64,000 nucleotides of DNA from Gemmatimonadota bacterium (GTDB lineage: Bacteria > Gemmatimonadota > Gemmatimonadetes > Gemmatimonadales > Gemmatimonadaceae), in NCBI GenBank assembly GCA_016712265.1, contig JADJRJ010000031.1:1116001-1180000 (forward strand), in the 5' to 3' direction. Shown in pieces: positions 49,179-58,462 of the stretch (its first letter is position 1; the number at the start of each line of letters is the position of its first letter). A program made the position numbers and the translations under genes. Under the pieces are notes generated by a model. The model was not told the origin of the DNA, did not search any database, and was given only the letters and a program-made list of their open reading frames with translations.

Positions 49179-50140
49179 ATGCTCCCGGTCGACATCGAAC
49201 GCGCGTTAGGCGCGCTGGCGTCACAGATCCCGGACCTGCGTCGTGCCCAATCGGGTGGCGCCTCCCTCGAGGTCGCCCTGGGGCGTGTTGAGCGGCCCGA
49301 GATGGCCAGTGCCAACGTGATCGAGGGTGGGGCATTGCGTGCGATCGCCGTGCCCAATCCGGCGGGTCCCACGGTGCGCGCCTTTCTCGACGGGATCCAG
49401 GAGAGCCGCGAGGTGGCCTGGATCGGTACCGTCCCTGTGGTGCTCGGTCGCGTGGCGGCCGTCGTGCGCGAGCGCGAGGGTTCGTCCCTCCGCACGTGGG
49501 ACGCGCCGTCTCGACGCGAGGCGCTGTATGCCCCGTGGGCTCGACTCCCGCGCCGGGTGCGCGCCCTCGTCGAGGAATTCGGGCCCGAGGCTCGCGAGGT
49601 GTCCACCGACGATGGGGGGCATCCACTCCGCGCGATGCAGGACGCAACTAATGCGGTAAAGCAGGACCGCGAGGCGCTCGAACGTGCTCTCGCGGAACGG
49701 TATTGCGCCTCGGCGCGGGGACCCCTCTATGTGGACGGCCCGCTGCCACCCGCGGATGCCGTCGTCGGCTCCGATCAGGTCGTGGGGGTGATCAAGAGCC
49801 ACCAGACGATGTACGTCTCGGGGCGGCCCTGGAAACGGTCCTGTCCCTGGGCGAGGGCGAGCGCACCACGGCGTTCGCGATCGAGAGCCGTCACCGGCCG
49901 CCGGTTGCGAGCTGGTACCTGCGCCTCCGGCCGACGACCGGGCACGGGCCCTTCTGGGGGCTCGTGCGCGTCGAGGTGCCCCGCTGGTCGTTTGAGGCGG
50001 GCGGCTCCGCCGTGGCCGACGAGCGTTCTCAGTGGGTCCTGGCGGAGCGCGCGCCACTCGCGCTCCCGGATGGCCGCTGGGACACGATGGCGTATGGGGT
50101 GAGGAGCTGCGAGGAGTACCTGCGCGCGGTGATGGGATAG
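49179..50140 (+). pseudogene. NurA-like nuclease, broken by one frameshift in a G-run
   Basis: Two frames together give about 320 residues. The first (ATG 49179) runs to SHQTMYVSG and contains LYVDGPL and VVGVIKSHQTMY, the NurA-type second metal motif region. The second frame continues from GAALETVLSLGEGE to SCEEYLRAVMG at 50140. Adding one G to the G-run at 49820-49823 restores a single frame through this junction. NurA is a 5'-3' nuclease that works with HerA in DNA end resection; the next gene encodes a HerA-like ATPase, which supports the call. Assignment rests on context and short motifs, so moderate certainty. It carries a CGTTAGGC octamer at 49204. Confidence 0.65.
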
Positions 50141-50190
50141 GTCCGGGCAGCGTGGGGTGGGGCGAGGGCTGTAGCTTTCCTCGCGCCGCC

Positions 50191-52197
50191 GTGATCGTTC
50201 CCTCGCCGCTCTCCACCCGCCCCTTGTTGCCCGATACGCCAACCCCTCCGCGCCCGCTCGGCCGCGTGGTGGCCACCGAGAAGCGCCCGAACACGCCCCA
50301 CCAGTTCCATTTCTGGACGGCCCTCGACTCCCCGGTCGGGATCGGGACGATCGTGCGCGTGGAAGGGCGGGCGGCGGCGAATGGCGCGATCACCCGCGTG
50401 TTTGGGGTGGTGAACGAAGGGGAGAGCTACAGCGACCTGATCTCGCCGCTGCACGACGTGCTCGGCTACGACGGCGACCCGGAGCGGGCGTCCACCGCGC
50501 ACACCCAGCGCACCGAGATCCGGCTGTATACCGCCGCGGTGCTGCGCCAGCTCCCGGATGAGCCGCTGCAGCCAGTGCCGATGGGCGCGGTGTACCTGGC
50601 GGATGATGCGGATGTGCAGGTTGCGCTGCGAATGGACACCTACCTGCAGGCGGGGTCGAACACCGGGATCCCGATCGGCGTGTACCGCGGTGGCGGGATG
50701 GAGTCGCCGATCTACCTGGATGCCGACTTCCTGCTCGGGCCCGAGGCGGCGCACCTGAACATCACGGGCGTCTCGGGGTTGGCCACCAAGACGTCGGCCG
50801 TGGAGTGGCTCCTGTCGTCGATCTTTGCGCACTTCCCGGCGGCGAAGGGGAGCGTGGCGGCGGTGTGCTTCAACGTGAAGGGGCCGGACCTGTGCTTCCT
50901 GGACCAGGCGGCCGAGCTGGGCGACGACGACCGGGCGATGTACGACCGGCTCGGCGTGCCGGCGGCGCCATTCCAGAACGTGCGGTACTTCGCGCCCTAC
51001 ACCACGTCGGGGGCGGCGCTGAATACCCTGCGGTCAAATGACGCCCTGCAGGACAATGTCTGGCCGCTGACGTGGGGCCTCAACGAGGTCCTGCAGTATG
51101 CCGAGGTCCTGCTCAACAAGGACGACGTCGACGCCAAGGCCGACGCGCTCATCGACTTCATCGCGCAGCGTGTGGTGGGGATGCGCTTCTCCGATGACCT
51201 CCTGGGCAGCCAGCAATACGCGGTGCAGAGTTTCTCGGAGCTGGACCGCTGGTTCAAGGATGTCATTGGGGCGATGGAGTCGCGCAACAACGAGTCCTGG
51301 CGCACGCACCACATTGCGACGATCCGCAAGGTGCGCAACCGGCTCACCAACATCGCGACGCGTTGCCAGGGGCTGGTGACGAACGATGGGGCGTCGAGCG
51401 ACCTGCCGTTCGGGGGTTTCGAGGACCGCGGGGTGTATGTCGTGGACGTGGCCAACCTCGAGGACGACGCGCAGGACCTCGTCTTTGCGCGGGTGGTGAC
51501 CAAGTTGCGCGAGCATCTCGAGCGCCGCAGTCTGGGCGTCGATCACGTCGTGGTGTTTGTGGACGAGCTGAACAAGTATGCCCCGGGTGACGGGCATGAG
51601 ACCTACGTACGCAAGATGTTGCTCGACATCGCCGAACGGGGACGCTACCTCGGACTCGTCCTGTTTAGCGCCCAGCAGTTCCGCTCACAGGTGCACCGTC
51701 GCGTGGTAGGGAACTCCGGGACCGCCGTGTACGGGCGGATGGATGGGGACGAACTCGCGACTCCGGGGTATGCGGTGCTGAGCCCAGCGATCAAGCTCAA
51801 GCTGGCCACCCTGGAGAAGGGGCAGTTGATGGTTCGTCATCCGCACTTCGCCCAACCGATCTTCGTGAAGTTCCCCCGCCCGGCCACGTTGACTGGCCGC
51901 GAGGGCGCACGCCGTTTTCCGCCGGCTCCCGAGGTCCCGTTTGCCGAGGGGATCCTGCGCACGCTCCGCAAGCTCGACGCATCCATCACCATGGCGTCCA
52001 TCGAGCAGGTCTTCGCGCTGTACGACGAGGCCGAGGTGCTCCGCGCGCGCGATGCGACCGTCCGAACGCGTCCCAAGCAGGTGAAGGCGTTTTTCCTGGA
52101 GCAGTTCGGCCGCAAGATCGTGCCGCGTGACGTCGCAGCGGTCCCCTCGCGCACGCCGCTCCGGCCCACGCCGGTTGACGACCCCTACGGCGCCTGA
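50191..52197 (+). CDS. HerA-like ATPase (DUF87/FtsK-HerA family)
   Basis: A hexameric-type DNA-pumping ATPase, 668 residues. An N-terminal HAS-barrel-like beta domain (about 25-150) is followed by the ATPase core. The Walker A region is TGVSGLATKTSAVEWLL near residue 190, in which Thr replaces the Gly usually before Lys. Walker B is VVVFVDELNKYAP near residue 455, and FSAQQFRSQVHRRVVGNSGT fits the HerA sensor/arginine-finger region. The start is uncertain: GTG 50191 or GTG 50266 are the best choices. It follows the NurA-like gene and overlaps the next start by one base. In archaea HerA with NurA, Mre11 and Rad50 resects DNA ends. Confidence 0.85.
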   Translation: MIVPSPLSTRPLLPDTPTPPRPLGRVVATEKRPNTPHQFHFWTALDSPVGIGTIVRVEGRAAANGAITRVFGVVNEGESYSDLISPLHDVLGYDGDPERASTAHTQRTEIRLYTAAVLRQLPDEPLQPVPMGAVYLADDADVQVALRMDTYLQAGSNTGIPIGVYRGGGMESPIYLDADFLLGPEAAHLNITGVSGLATKTSAVEWLLSSIFAHFPAAKGSVAAVCFNVKGPDLCFLDQAAELGDDDRAMYDRLGVPAAPFQNVRYFAPYTTSGAALNTLRSNDALQDNVWPLTWGLNEVLQYAEVLLNKDDVDAKADALIDFIAQRVVGMRFSDDLLGSQQYAVQSFSELDRWFKDVIGAMESRNNESWRTHHIATIRKVRNRLTNIATRCQGLVTNDGASSDLPFGGFEDRGVYVVDVANLEDDAQDLVFARVVTKLREHLERRSLGVDHVVVFVDELNKYAPGDGHETYVRKMLLDIAERGRYLGLVLFSAQQFRSQVHRRVVGNSGTAVYGRMDGDELATPGYAVLSPAIKLKLATLEKGQLMVRHPHFAQPIFVKFPRPATLTGREGARRFPPAPEVPFAEGILRTLRKLDASITMASIEQVFALYDEAEVLRARDATVRTRPKQVKAFFLEQFGRKIVPRDVAAVPSRTPLRPTPVDDPYGA

Positions 52198-53012
52198 TGC
52201 ACCCAACCCGTCGGTTGCTCCTCTTGGGCCTGGTCGCCATCCGGTTGTCCGCACAGGACGGAGGGACCGGGACCCGTCTCGTCCTCCGCCCGCACGCCGG
52301 CGACACCTTGCGGGTGCGCCTGGACCAGACCATCGAGAGCACTCGTGGGGTCGGTCCGACCGACCTGAATGCGCGCCCGGGGGACGTGGCGTCGCTTACG
52401 CTGCTCGCGCGTATCATCGTGGAGGCTACGGACGCGGCGGGAGCCACGGCCCTGGCCCATGCGGACAGCGTGCGAGTGACGGCCACGGGTTCGCTTGAGG
52501 CATCACCCACGTTGCGGGCCGCGCGTGCGTTGCAGGGACAACGCTTCCGCTTCCGGATTGCCCCGGATGGGGGGACGGCGCTCGCGACCGACGTCAACAT
52601 GGCGGACGCCGGAGTGAGCGGACTGCTCTCGCAGCTTCCGGCCACCCTGCCCACGGAACCGATGGTGCCTGGGGCGTCATGGATTCGAGCCATTTCCCTG
52701 CCCATGGCGACCCTGCCGGACGGCAAATCAGTGGCCATGCTCAACGCCACCTTCCGATTTGACTCACTGGCTGGAGACTACGCCTATCTCTCGGTGCGGG
52801 GACGCCTGGTCCGATCGGGTCCCATGGCCGGGGTGAAGGGGGGATTCGTCCAGACGGCGGGCGACGTCACCGGGAAGATCCTGATCGACCTTCGCCGGGG
52901 ATGGATCGCCGACGCCCGGAGTGCGGTGACCTTGCAGTCCCTGGTCACGAGTGATGGTGCGGCGTCCCAACGCCTCCGCGTGCGCATTACGCAGTGGATG
53001 CGGGTGATGTAG
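52197..53012 (+). CDS. Exported protein of unknown function within the repair cluster
   Basis: A 271-residue product with a signal peptide (MHPTRRLLLLGLVAIRLSAQ). The mature part is beta-rich with TRLVLRPHAGDTLRVRLDQ, LEASPTLRAARALQGQRF, LPTEPMVPGASW and DVTGKILIDLRRGW. It resembles DUF6263-type secreted proteins only loosely. Its ATG overlaps the HerA-like stop (TGATG), and it ends 17 bases before the Mre11 start, so it is transcribed with the repair genes despite being predicted outside the cytoplasm. Confidence 0.7.
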   Translation: MHPTRRLLLLGLVAIRLSAQDGGTGTRLVLRPHAGDTLRVRLDQTIESTRGVGPTDLNARPGDVASLTLLARIIVEATDAAGATALAHADSVRVTATGSLEASPTLRAARALQGQRFRFRIAPDGGTALATDVNMADAGVSGLLSQLPATLPTEPMVPGASWIRAISLPMATLPDGKSVAMLNATFRFDSLAGDYAYLSVRGRLVRSGPMAGVKGGFVQTAGDVTGKILIDLRRGWIADARSAVTLQSLVTSDGAASQRLRVRITQWMRVM

Positions 53013-53029
53013 GCGGCCATCTTTCCGGC

Positions 53030-54223
53030 ATGCGCCTGGTCCACCTTTCCGACCTGCACCTCGGGATCCGACAATTCCAGCGACAGACCCCTGCCGGGAT
53101 GAACCAGCGGGAGGCGGATGTCGCGGGGGTCTTCACGCGGGTGGTGGACAAGGTCATCGCCCTCGCCCCCGACATGGTGGCCATTGCCGGGGACGTGTTC
53201 CACAGCGTGCGGCCGCCGAATCCGGCGATCCTGCATGCCTTCCACCAGCTGTCCCGGCTCCGCCACGCCTTGCCGGAGACGGTGGTCGTGATTGTGGCGG
53301 GCAACCACGACAGTCCGCGGGCCGTCGAGACCGGGTGCATCCTCCGCCTGTTCATCCCGTTAGGCGTGCATGTCGTCGACACCGAAACGCGACGTCTGGC
53401 CTTTCCTGAATTCGGGCTGAGCGTCCTGGCGATTCCCGATGTCCCGGGACACAAGCCATCGTTCGACGCGGATCCGGCGGCGCGGTACAACGTGCTGGTC
53501 GGGCACCTCAACATGCCCGGGGCCTTTCCGGACGTGGGGTACCAGGAGCCGGCGGCGGTGAACATCGCGCCGGAGGACATCCGCTACGAGGACTGGAGCT
53601 ACTGCGCGTTTGGGCACCGGCACTCGTTCTTCCAGCTCGCGCCCAATGCGTACTACTCGGGGGCGATGGAGTACACGGGCTCCAACATCTGGGGAGAGAA
53701 GCGCGAGGAGGACAAGTCCATCAAGGGGAAGTGCCTGATCGAGTTCGACCTCGACACGCGCAAGCGCACGATCCACAAGATCGAGCCGTCGCGCGAGCTG
53801 TATGACCTCCCCCCGATCGATGCGCGCGGGCGCACGGCGAGCGAGATCGACGCGCTGATCCGCCAACACGTGGGCAAGGTGCGTGGCGGGGTCGACGGGA
53901 AGATCGTGAGACAAGTGGTGAACAACATCGCCGCCCACGTGGCGCGCGACCTGGACCACAAGCAGCTGCGCGAGCTGCGACACGCCGCGCTGCAGTACCA
54001 GCTGGACACGCGACGTCCGGAGTCCCTCCGCTCGCTCCCCCTGAGTGGCGGGGGGAGCCGGCGGCCCTCGCTCCAGGAGCTGGTGCGCGATCGGCTGCGG
54101 GCCATCCCGCTCGAGCCGGACATCGACCGCGAGGCGCTCGTGGACCTCGGGCTGCGCTACCTGTCCGAGGCCGAGGCGCGCGAGGGATCGCCCGGGGCCC
54201 CACCCGTGGAGCTCGAGGGATGA
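53030..54223 (+). CDS. Mre11/SbcD-family DNA repair exonuclease
   Basis: Metal-dependent nuclease partner of Rad50, 397 residues. The calcineurin-like phosphoesterase motifs are in order: SDLHLG, AGDVFH, VVAGNHDSPRA near residue 95, GHLNMPG and FGHRHSFFQ. The C-terminal part would hold the Rad50-binding helices. ATG 53030 is chosen as it begins directly at RLVHLSDLHLG. It overlaps the Rad50 gene by four bases (ATGA). It has a CGTTAGGC octamer at 53359. The overall layout resembles archaeal Mre11 as much as bacterial SbcD. Confidence 0.92.
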   Translation: MRLVHLSDLHLGIRQFQRQTPAGMNQREADVAGVFTRVVDKVIALAPDMVAIAGDVFHSVRPPNPAILHAFHQLSRLRHALPETVVVIVAGNHDSPRAVETGCILRLFIPLGVHVVDTETRRLAFPEFGLSVLAIPDVPGHKPSFDADPAARYNVLVGHLNMPGAFPDVGYQEPAAVNIAPEDIRYEDWSYCAFGHRHSFFQLAPNAYYSGAMEYTGSNIWGEKREEDKSIKGKCLIEFDLDTRKRTIHKIEPSRELYDLPPIDARGRTASEIDALIRQHVGKVRGGVDGKIVRQVVNNIAAHVARDLDHKQLRELRHAALQYQLDTRRPESLRSLPLSGGGSRRPSLQELVRDRLRAIPLEPDIDREALVDLGLRYLSEAEAREGSPGAPPVELEG

Positions 54224-56682
54224 GGCTCAATCGCCTCGCCATGACCAACTTCCGCCAGCATGCGGAGTCGGTCCTCGTGTTCGACACCGGGCTGACCTTT
54301 GTGCTGGGCGACAACGGCACGGGGAAGAGCACGATCCTCGAGGCGATTGCCTGGGCGCTGTACGGACAAGCGGCGGCCAGAGGCACGCGCGACTCGATCC
54401 GTTTTGTGCGTGCCGGGCCGCGCGCCCCGGTTCGCGTGGAGCTGGACTTCGAGCTGGGCGGGCACCGCTATCGAGTGGTGCGCGGGCTGAACAGCGCCGA
54501 GCTGTTCCAGGATGGCGACGCGACACCGATCGCCAACTCGATCAGCACGGTGAATGACCAGCTGGTCCGGAAGCTCGGGATGACACGCACCGAGTTCTTC
54601 CACACGTACTTCACTGGCCAAAAGGAACTGAACGTCATGTCCTCCATGGGACCGTCGGAACGGTCCCAGTTCCTCTCGCGCGTGCTCGGCTACGAGCGCC
54701 TGCGGGTGGCACAGGAGAACGTGCGCGAACGCAAGCGCATGGTGCAGTCCGAGCTGATCGGACTCCGTGGCGGGATGCCGGACCCGGAGCTGGTGACGCG
54801 CGGGCTGAACGAATCCGGCCTGCGGCAGGTGGAGGCAGAGCGGCTGGCCGCCGATGCCGAGGCGGGATGGGTGACCACGTCGCGACGGGTCGAGGAACTC
54901 ACCCCGGGGTGGGCCGCGGCCCAGGCCACGCGCGACCGTTTCCTGGAGGTCACGGCGGAGCTGCGCGTCATCGAGACGCAGCTCACGGCACTCCTCGCCG
55001 ACCAGGAGCGCATCGACCGGGACCTCGACAGCACGGCACACGCCCGCGGCGACCTCGAGCGACTCAGCCTTGAGCTGGCCCCGATGGCGTCGTTCGCGGC
55101 CGAATACAACCGACTGGAAGAGCTCAACCGGGCGGAAGGACGGCGGCAGGCGCTGACGGACGGGGTGCGCGTGCTCTCCGAGGAAGTCGCGGAACGCACG
55201 GCCCGTCGACACCAGGTGGCCGATGCGCGTGAGCGCGAGGCCACGCTCATGGCACGACTGGTCGAGGAGCGCGCGCGGTTCGAGGAACTGGTCGCACGGC
55301 TGGAGCAACAGCGCACCGACTGGGTCCGCGACCGCCAGGAGGCAGAGACCAAGCGGGACGCGCTGCGCGCGCAGTATACCGAACTCAAGAAACAACGCGA
55401 CCGCATCGTGGAGTTGGGCGAGGACGGGGCCTGCCCGACCTGCACGCGCGTGTTGGGGGAGAACTTCCGGACCGTGCTCGACCAGGTGGACGAACAGCTG
55501 GACACGATCACGGTGGATGGACGGTACTACGGGACGCGCCTCACCCAGCTCGAGGCCATGCCCGCGGAGGTGGCGCACCTGGAGGAGGATCGGCGCGAGA
55601 TGCAGCGCCTGCTGGGTGACCTCGAGGGCCAGCTCGCGACCGCTCGCGGCGACGCGCAGGAAGTGCTCGCCCTGGACCGGGAGATCGAGGCCAAAGCCCA
55701 ACGCCTGGCCGCCATGCAGCAGGAACTCGCCGGCATCCCCCAGGGGTACGACCCCGCCCGGCACGTGGAGTTGCGCGCGGAAATCGATCGGCTGGCGCCA
55801 CTCAACGAGCGGGCCACCCGGCTCTCGACGCAGCTGGAGCGCGAGCCCGAGCTGCTCACGGCCCGCGAGGAGGTCCGCCGACGCGGCCACGACCTGCAGG
55901 AGCGGCTGGCGCACCTGCATACCGAACGCGACATCATGCGATTCTCCGAGCAGGACTTTGTGGCGGCTCGTCAGGCGCAGGAGGCCGCGGCCCAGGCGCT
56001 CCAGGAAGCCGAGGTGCGGCGCGCGAGTGCGGTCACCGAACTGAAGGCGGCCCGCCGCGCGGTGGACGGGGCGACGGTCGCCATGCGAGAGTTGCGGCGT
56101 GCGCAAGAGTTGGAGGCCGCGCTGTTGCGCGATCGCAAGTTGCACGAACAGCTCGACCGGGCGTATACCGACCTGCGGACCGACCTCAATCACGCGTTGC
56201 GTCCGGAGTTGGCGCAGCTGGCCGGCGAGTTTCTCGCGGAACTGACCGACCACCGGTACTCGGACCTGGCGATGGATGACGACTACAACGTGGTCGTGTC
56301 GGAAGATGGGAGTCCCAAGCCGGTCATCTCGGGTGGCGAAGAGGACCTGACCAACCTCGCGCTGCGCCTGGCCATCTCCCAGATGATCGCCGAGCGCAGC
56401 GGCCAGCGGCTGTCGCTCCTCGTGCTGGATGAGATCTTCGGGTCCCTCGACCAGCCTCGGCAGCTCAATGTGATAGGACTGCTGCGGCGCCTGCAGGACC
56501 AGTTTGAGCAAGTCATCCTGATGTCGCACATCGAGTCGATCAGCGACGGCGCGGGAGACCAGCGAATCTTGCGGTTGTCGTACGACGTCAAGACCGGGAG
56601 CTCCCTCGTGCAGGACGCCACCGATCCGTTGCCGGACGAAGGGCTGTTCCGCGGGGCCGCCCTGGCGGGGACCGGATCGTGA
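54220..56682 (+). CDS. Rad50/SbcC-family ATPase
   Basis: SMC-like ATPase that tethers and unwinds DNA ends with Mre11, 820 residues. The N-terminal Walker A is LGDNGTGKSTILEAIAWALYG. Two long coiled coils surround a zinc hook, CPTC, near residue 404. The C-terminal lobe has the ABC signature VISGGEEDLTNLALRLAISQ, Walker B LLVLDEIFGSLD and VILMSH. The length is near archaeal Rad50 (about 880) and shorter than most bacterial SbcC (about 1,050). It is coupled to Mre11 upstream and to the GNAT gene downstream. Confidence 0.93.
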   Translation: MRLNRLAMTNFRQHAESVLVFDTGLTFVLGDNGTGKSTILEAIAWALYGQAAARGTRDSIRFVRAGPRAPVRVELDFELGGHRYRVVRGLNSAELFQDGDATPIANSISTVNDQLVRKLGMTRTEFFHTYFTGQKELNVMSSMGPSERSQFLSRVLGYERLRVAQENVRERKRMVQSELIGLRGGMPDPELVTRGLNESGLRQVEAERLAADAEAGWVTTSRRVEELTPGWAAAQATRDRFLEVTAELRVIETQLTALLADQERIDRDLDSTAHARGDLERLSLELAPMASFAAEYNRLEELNRAEGRRQALTDGVRVLSEEVAERTARRHQVADAREREATLMARLVEERARFEELVARLEQQRTDWVRDRQEAETKRDALRAQYTELKKQRDRIVELGEDGACPTCTRVLGENFRTVLDQVDEQLDTITVDGRYYGTRLTQLEAMPAEVAHLEEDRREMQRLLGDLEGQLATARGDAQEVLALDREIEAKAQRLAAMQQELAGIPQGYDPARHVELRAEIDRLAPLNERATRLSTQLEREPELLTAREEVRRRGHDLQERLAHLHTERDIMRFSEQDFVAARQAQEAAAQALQEAEVRRASAVTELKAARRAVDGATVAMRELRRAQELEAALLRDRKLHEQLDRAYTDLRTDLNHALRPELAQLAGEFLAELTDHRYSDLAMDDDYNVVVSEDGSPKPVISGGEEDLTNLALRLAISQMIAERSGQRLSLLVLDEIFGSLDQPRQLNVIGLLRRLQDQFEQVILMSHIESISDGAGDQRILRLSYDVKTGSSLVQDATDPLPDEGLFRGAALAGTGS

Positions 56683-57641
56683 CCCCGCCGTCCGGAACCA
56701 CACGGGCCATCAGCGGTCCGCACCCCATGCGCGTCACCGATATCGATGCCGTGAACCGGGTCTTCGCCGACGCGTTCACCGAGCGGTACCGGCGTGACGG
56801 GATGGTCGGCGTTCGGGTGCCGCAGCTGAATCCGGCGATCTGGCGGTATGCCATCGAGGGCGCTCGCGCCGGAGCCATGGTCTGGCGGGATCCGTCGGGT
56901 GAGGTGGCCGCCTTCAACGTCGCCCATCGGTCGGGCACCGAGGGCTGGATGGGGCCACTCGCCGTGCGACCGGAATGGCAAGGACATGGCGTCGGTCGAT
57001 CGATCGTCCAGGCGGGGGCAGCTTACCTCCTCTCCGAAGGCGCCACGACCGTCGGGCTGGAGACCATGCCTCGCACGGTCGACAACATCGGCTTCTACGC
57101 GGGAATGGGCTACGTCCCTGGACCGCTCACGATCACCCTGACCGTGGACGCGGCCGACGGACCGTTGGAGACCCTTGGCGCCCTTGGCTCCGCCGAGCGC
57201 GATAGCCACGTCGAGGCGTGCCGGGAGTTGGTGGGGCGCCTGATTCCCGGGCGCGATTTTTCCCGCGAGCTGCAGTTGACGCAGGAGCTTGGGATTGGCG
57301 ACACCTGCGTCCTGCGTGGACCGCACGGGGTGCGCGGCTTCGCCGTGTATCATGCCGTGCCGCTGGTCGAAGGGCGAGCTCGGGAGGAACTTCGCGTGCT
57401 CAAGCTTGCGGTGGAGCACGACGACGATCTCGTGCCGCTGATGCTGATGGTCGGGTCGGCCGCCCGTCGTGCTGGGACGCTGCGGGCTGCGGTTCGCGTC
57501 CAGTCCGGCTATCAGGCCGCATGGGATACCCTGATCGGACTCGGGGCGCGCGTCCGCTGGACCGACCTTCGCATGACGCTCCGCGGCTACCCAGAGATCG
57601 TGGCGCGCAGCGGAGTGGTGTTCAGCAACTGGGAGATTTGA
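56679..57641 (+). CDS. GNAT acetyltransferase, probably two-domain
   Basis: A 320-residue protein. The first GNAT domain has the acetyl-CoA loop VRPEWQGHGVGRSIVQ near residue 100 and ETMPRTVDNIGFYAGMGY, as in active members. The second half resembles another GNAT fold without a clear CoA loop. The start is GTG 56679, overlapping the Rad50 stop by four bases, so it is translationally coupled to the repair genes. Its substrate is unknown. Confidence 0.85.
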   Translation: MTPPSGTTRAISGPHPMRVTDIDAVNRVFADAFTERYRRDGMVGVRVPQLNPAIWRYAIEGARAGAMVWRDPSGEVAAFNVAHRSGTEGWMGPLAVRPEWQGHGVGRSIVQAGAAYLLSEGATTVGLETMPRTVDNIGFYAGMGYVPGPLTITLTVDAADGPLETLGALGSAERDSHVEACRELVGRLIPGRDFSRELQLTQELGIGDTCVLRGPHGVRGFAVYHAVPLVEGRAREELRVLKLAVEHDDDLVPLMLMVGSAARRAGTLRAAVRVQSGYQAAWDTLIGLGARVRWTDLRMTLRGYPEIVARSGVVFSNWEI

Positions 57642-57647
57642 GGGCCG

Positions 57648-58148
57648 TCAGGCCTGTCGTCGCACGATCGGCGCCGGCGGGGCCGCGGCCTCCGGGCGGG
57701 ATTCGCCATCGAGAATCGCCCGCCGGGCGGTGCGTTCCGCGTCTGCCAGGTCGATGAACGGGGCGATGGGCCGGAACAATTCATTGAATGCGGCGGCATT
57801 GAAGCCGGACGATTCTCGGAGGAACGCGGCGAGGACCGCACCACGGGCAATCGGGTTGCGAGGGTCCGTGGTGGGTGCGGCGATGAGGTCGACGTCGTTG
57901 AGGTGGGCGCGGACCACGGAAACGAGGTCGGTGCCAAACTCCTCGGACAGCTGCTCGACGGCGTGTTCCGCCAAGCCGAGCACCATCAGGTGCTGGTGGG
58001 GACGCTCGTCGCGCAGCCGCCGGGCATCATCCCAGGCGGCCGCCGGCAGCAGTCGGAGACGCACCAGGATCTGGTTGGCCAGCTCCGCCCGGTAGCTTAA
58101 TGGCGTCGACACGCCGCTTAATGTGACCGACGTCACCGGATTCGGCAA
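57648..58148 (-). CDS. Protein of unknown function
   Basis: A 166-residue helical soluble protein with no signal or membrane segment. It contains ELANQILVRLRLLPAAAWDD, LMVLGLAEHAVEQLSEEFG and PIARGAVLAAFLRES. I recognise no family. It converges on the GNAT gene with only six bases between stops. A CTGCCGT repeat lies about 12 bases upstream of the start. Confidence 0.6.
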   Translation of the reverse strand: MPNPVTSVTLSGVSTPLSYRAELANQILVRLRLLPAAAWDDARRLRDERPHQHLMVLGLAEHAVEQLSEEFGTDLVSVVRAHLNDVDLIAAPTTDPRNPIARGAVLAAFLRESSGFNAAAFNELFRPIAPFIDLADAERTARRAILDGESRPEAAAPPAPIVRRQA

Positions 58149-58160
58149 GGATGCGGACCG

Positions 58161-58176
58161 AGACGGCAGACGGCAG
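58161..58176. repeat. CTGCCGT heptamer repeat
   Basis: GAGACGGCAGACGGCAG sits 12 bases upstream of the 57648-58148 gene. GCTGGCGTCA occurs twice in the following 50 bases (about 58190-58221). The rest of 58177-58265 shows nothing I can assign. Confidence 0.5.
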
Positions 58177-58265
58177 GTGGCAGGGCGCAGCTGGCGTCAC
58201 GCGTCGGTCAGCTGGCGTCATCAGGTCACGCGCCGGCGCCATCGGTCGCCAGCCAGCCGGCAGGC

Positions 58266-58421
58266 CTACTCCTTCACCTTTCCCTTCACCACGATGCGGT
58301 AGATCAGCAGGAAGACCCCGACGGTGAGGAGTCCATGTATCCAACCGGGGGCCTCAGTCGTAAAGGTGGCGAAGGCCCATACGCCCAGCATCACGAGGGC
58401 AGCTGCGATTCCAAGGTCCAT
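58266..58421 (-). CDS. Very small membrane protein
   Basis: A 51-residue product: MDLGIAAALVMLGVWAF, then PGWIHGLLTVGVFLLIYRI and a basic KGKVKE end. Two hydrophobic helices flank a Gly/Trp turn, the layout of the DUF5670/lmo0937-type small membrane proteins. A TATACT box lies 42 bases upstream of the start. It is separate from flanking genes. Confidence 0.6.
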   Translation of the reverse strand: MDLGIAAALVMLGVWAFATFTTEAPGWIHGLLTVGVFLLIYRIVVKGKVKE

Positions 58422-58462
58422 TTGACGGAGGCCAGGCCAGGGGGTAGACTAGGTCAGCCCGA

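Noticed and set aside
54157..56703. 848-codon minus-strand frame opposite the Rad50 gene
   Set aside because: A shadow frame created by GC-rich codon structure; no family motifs.
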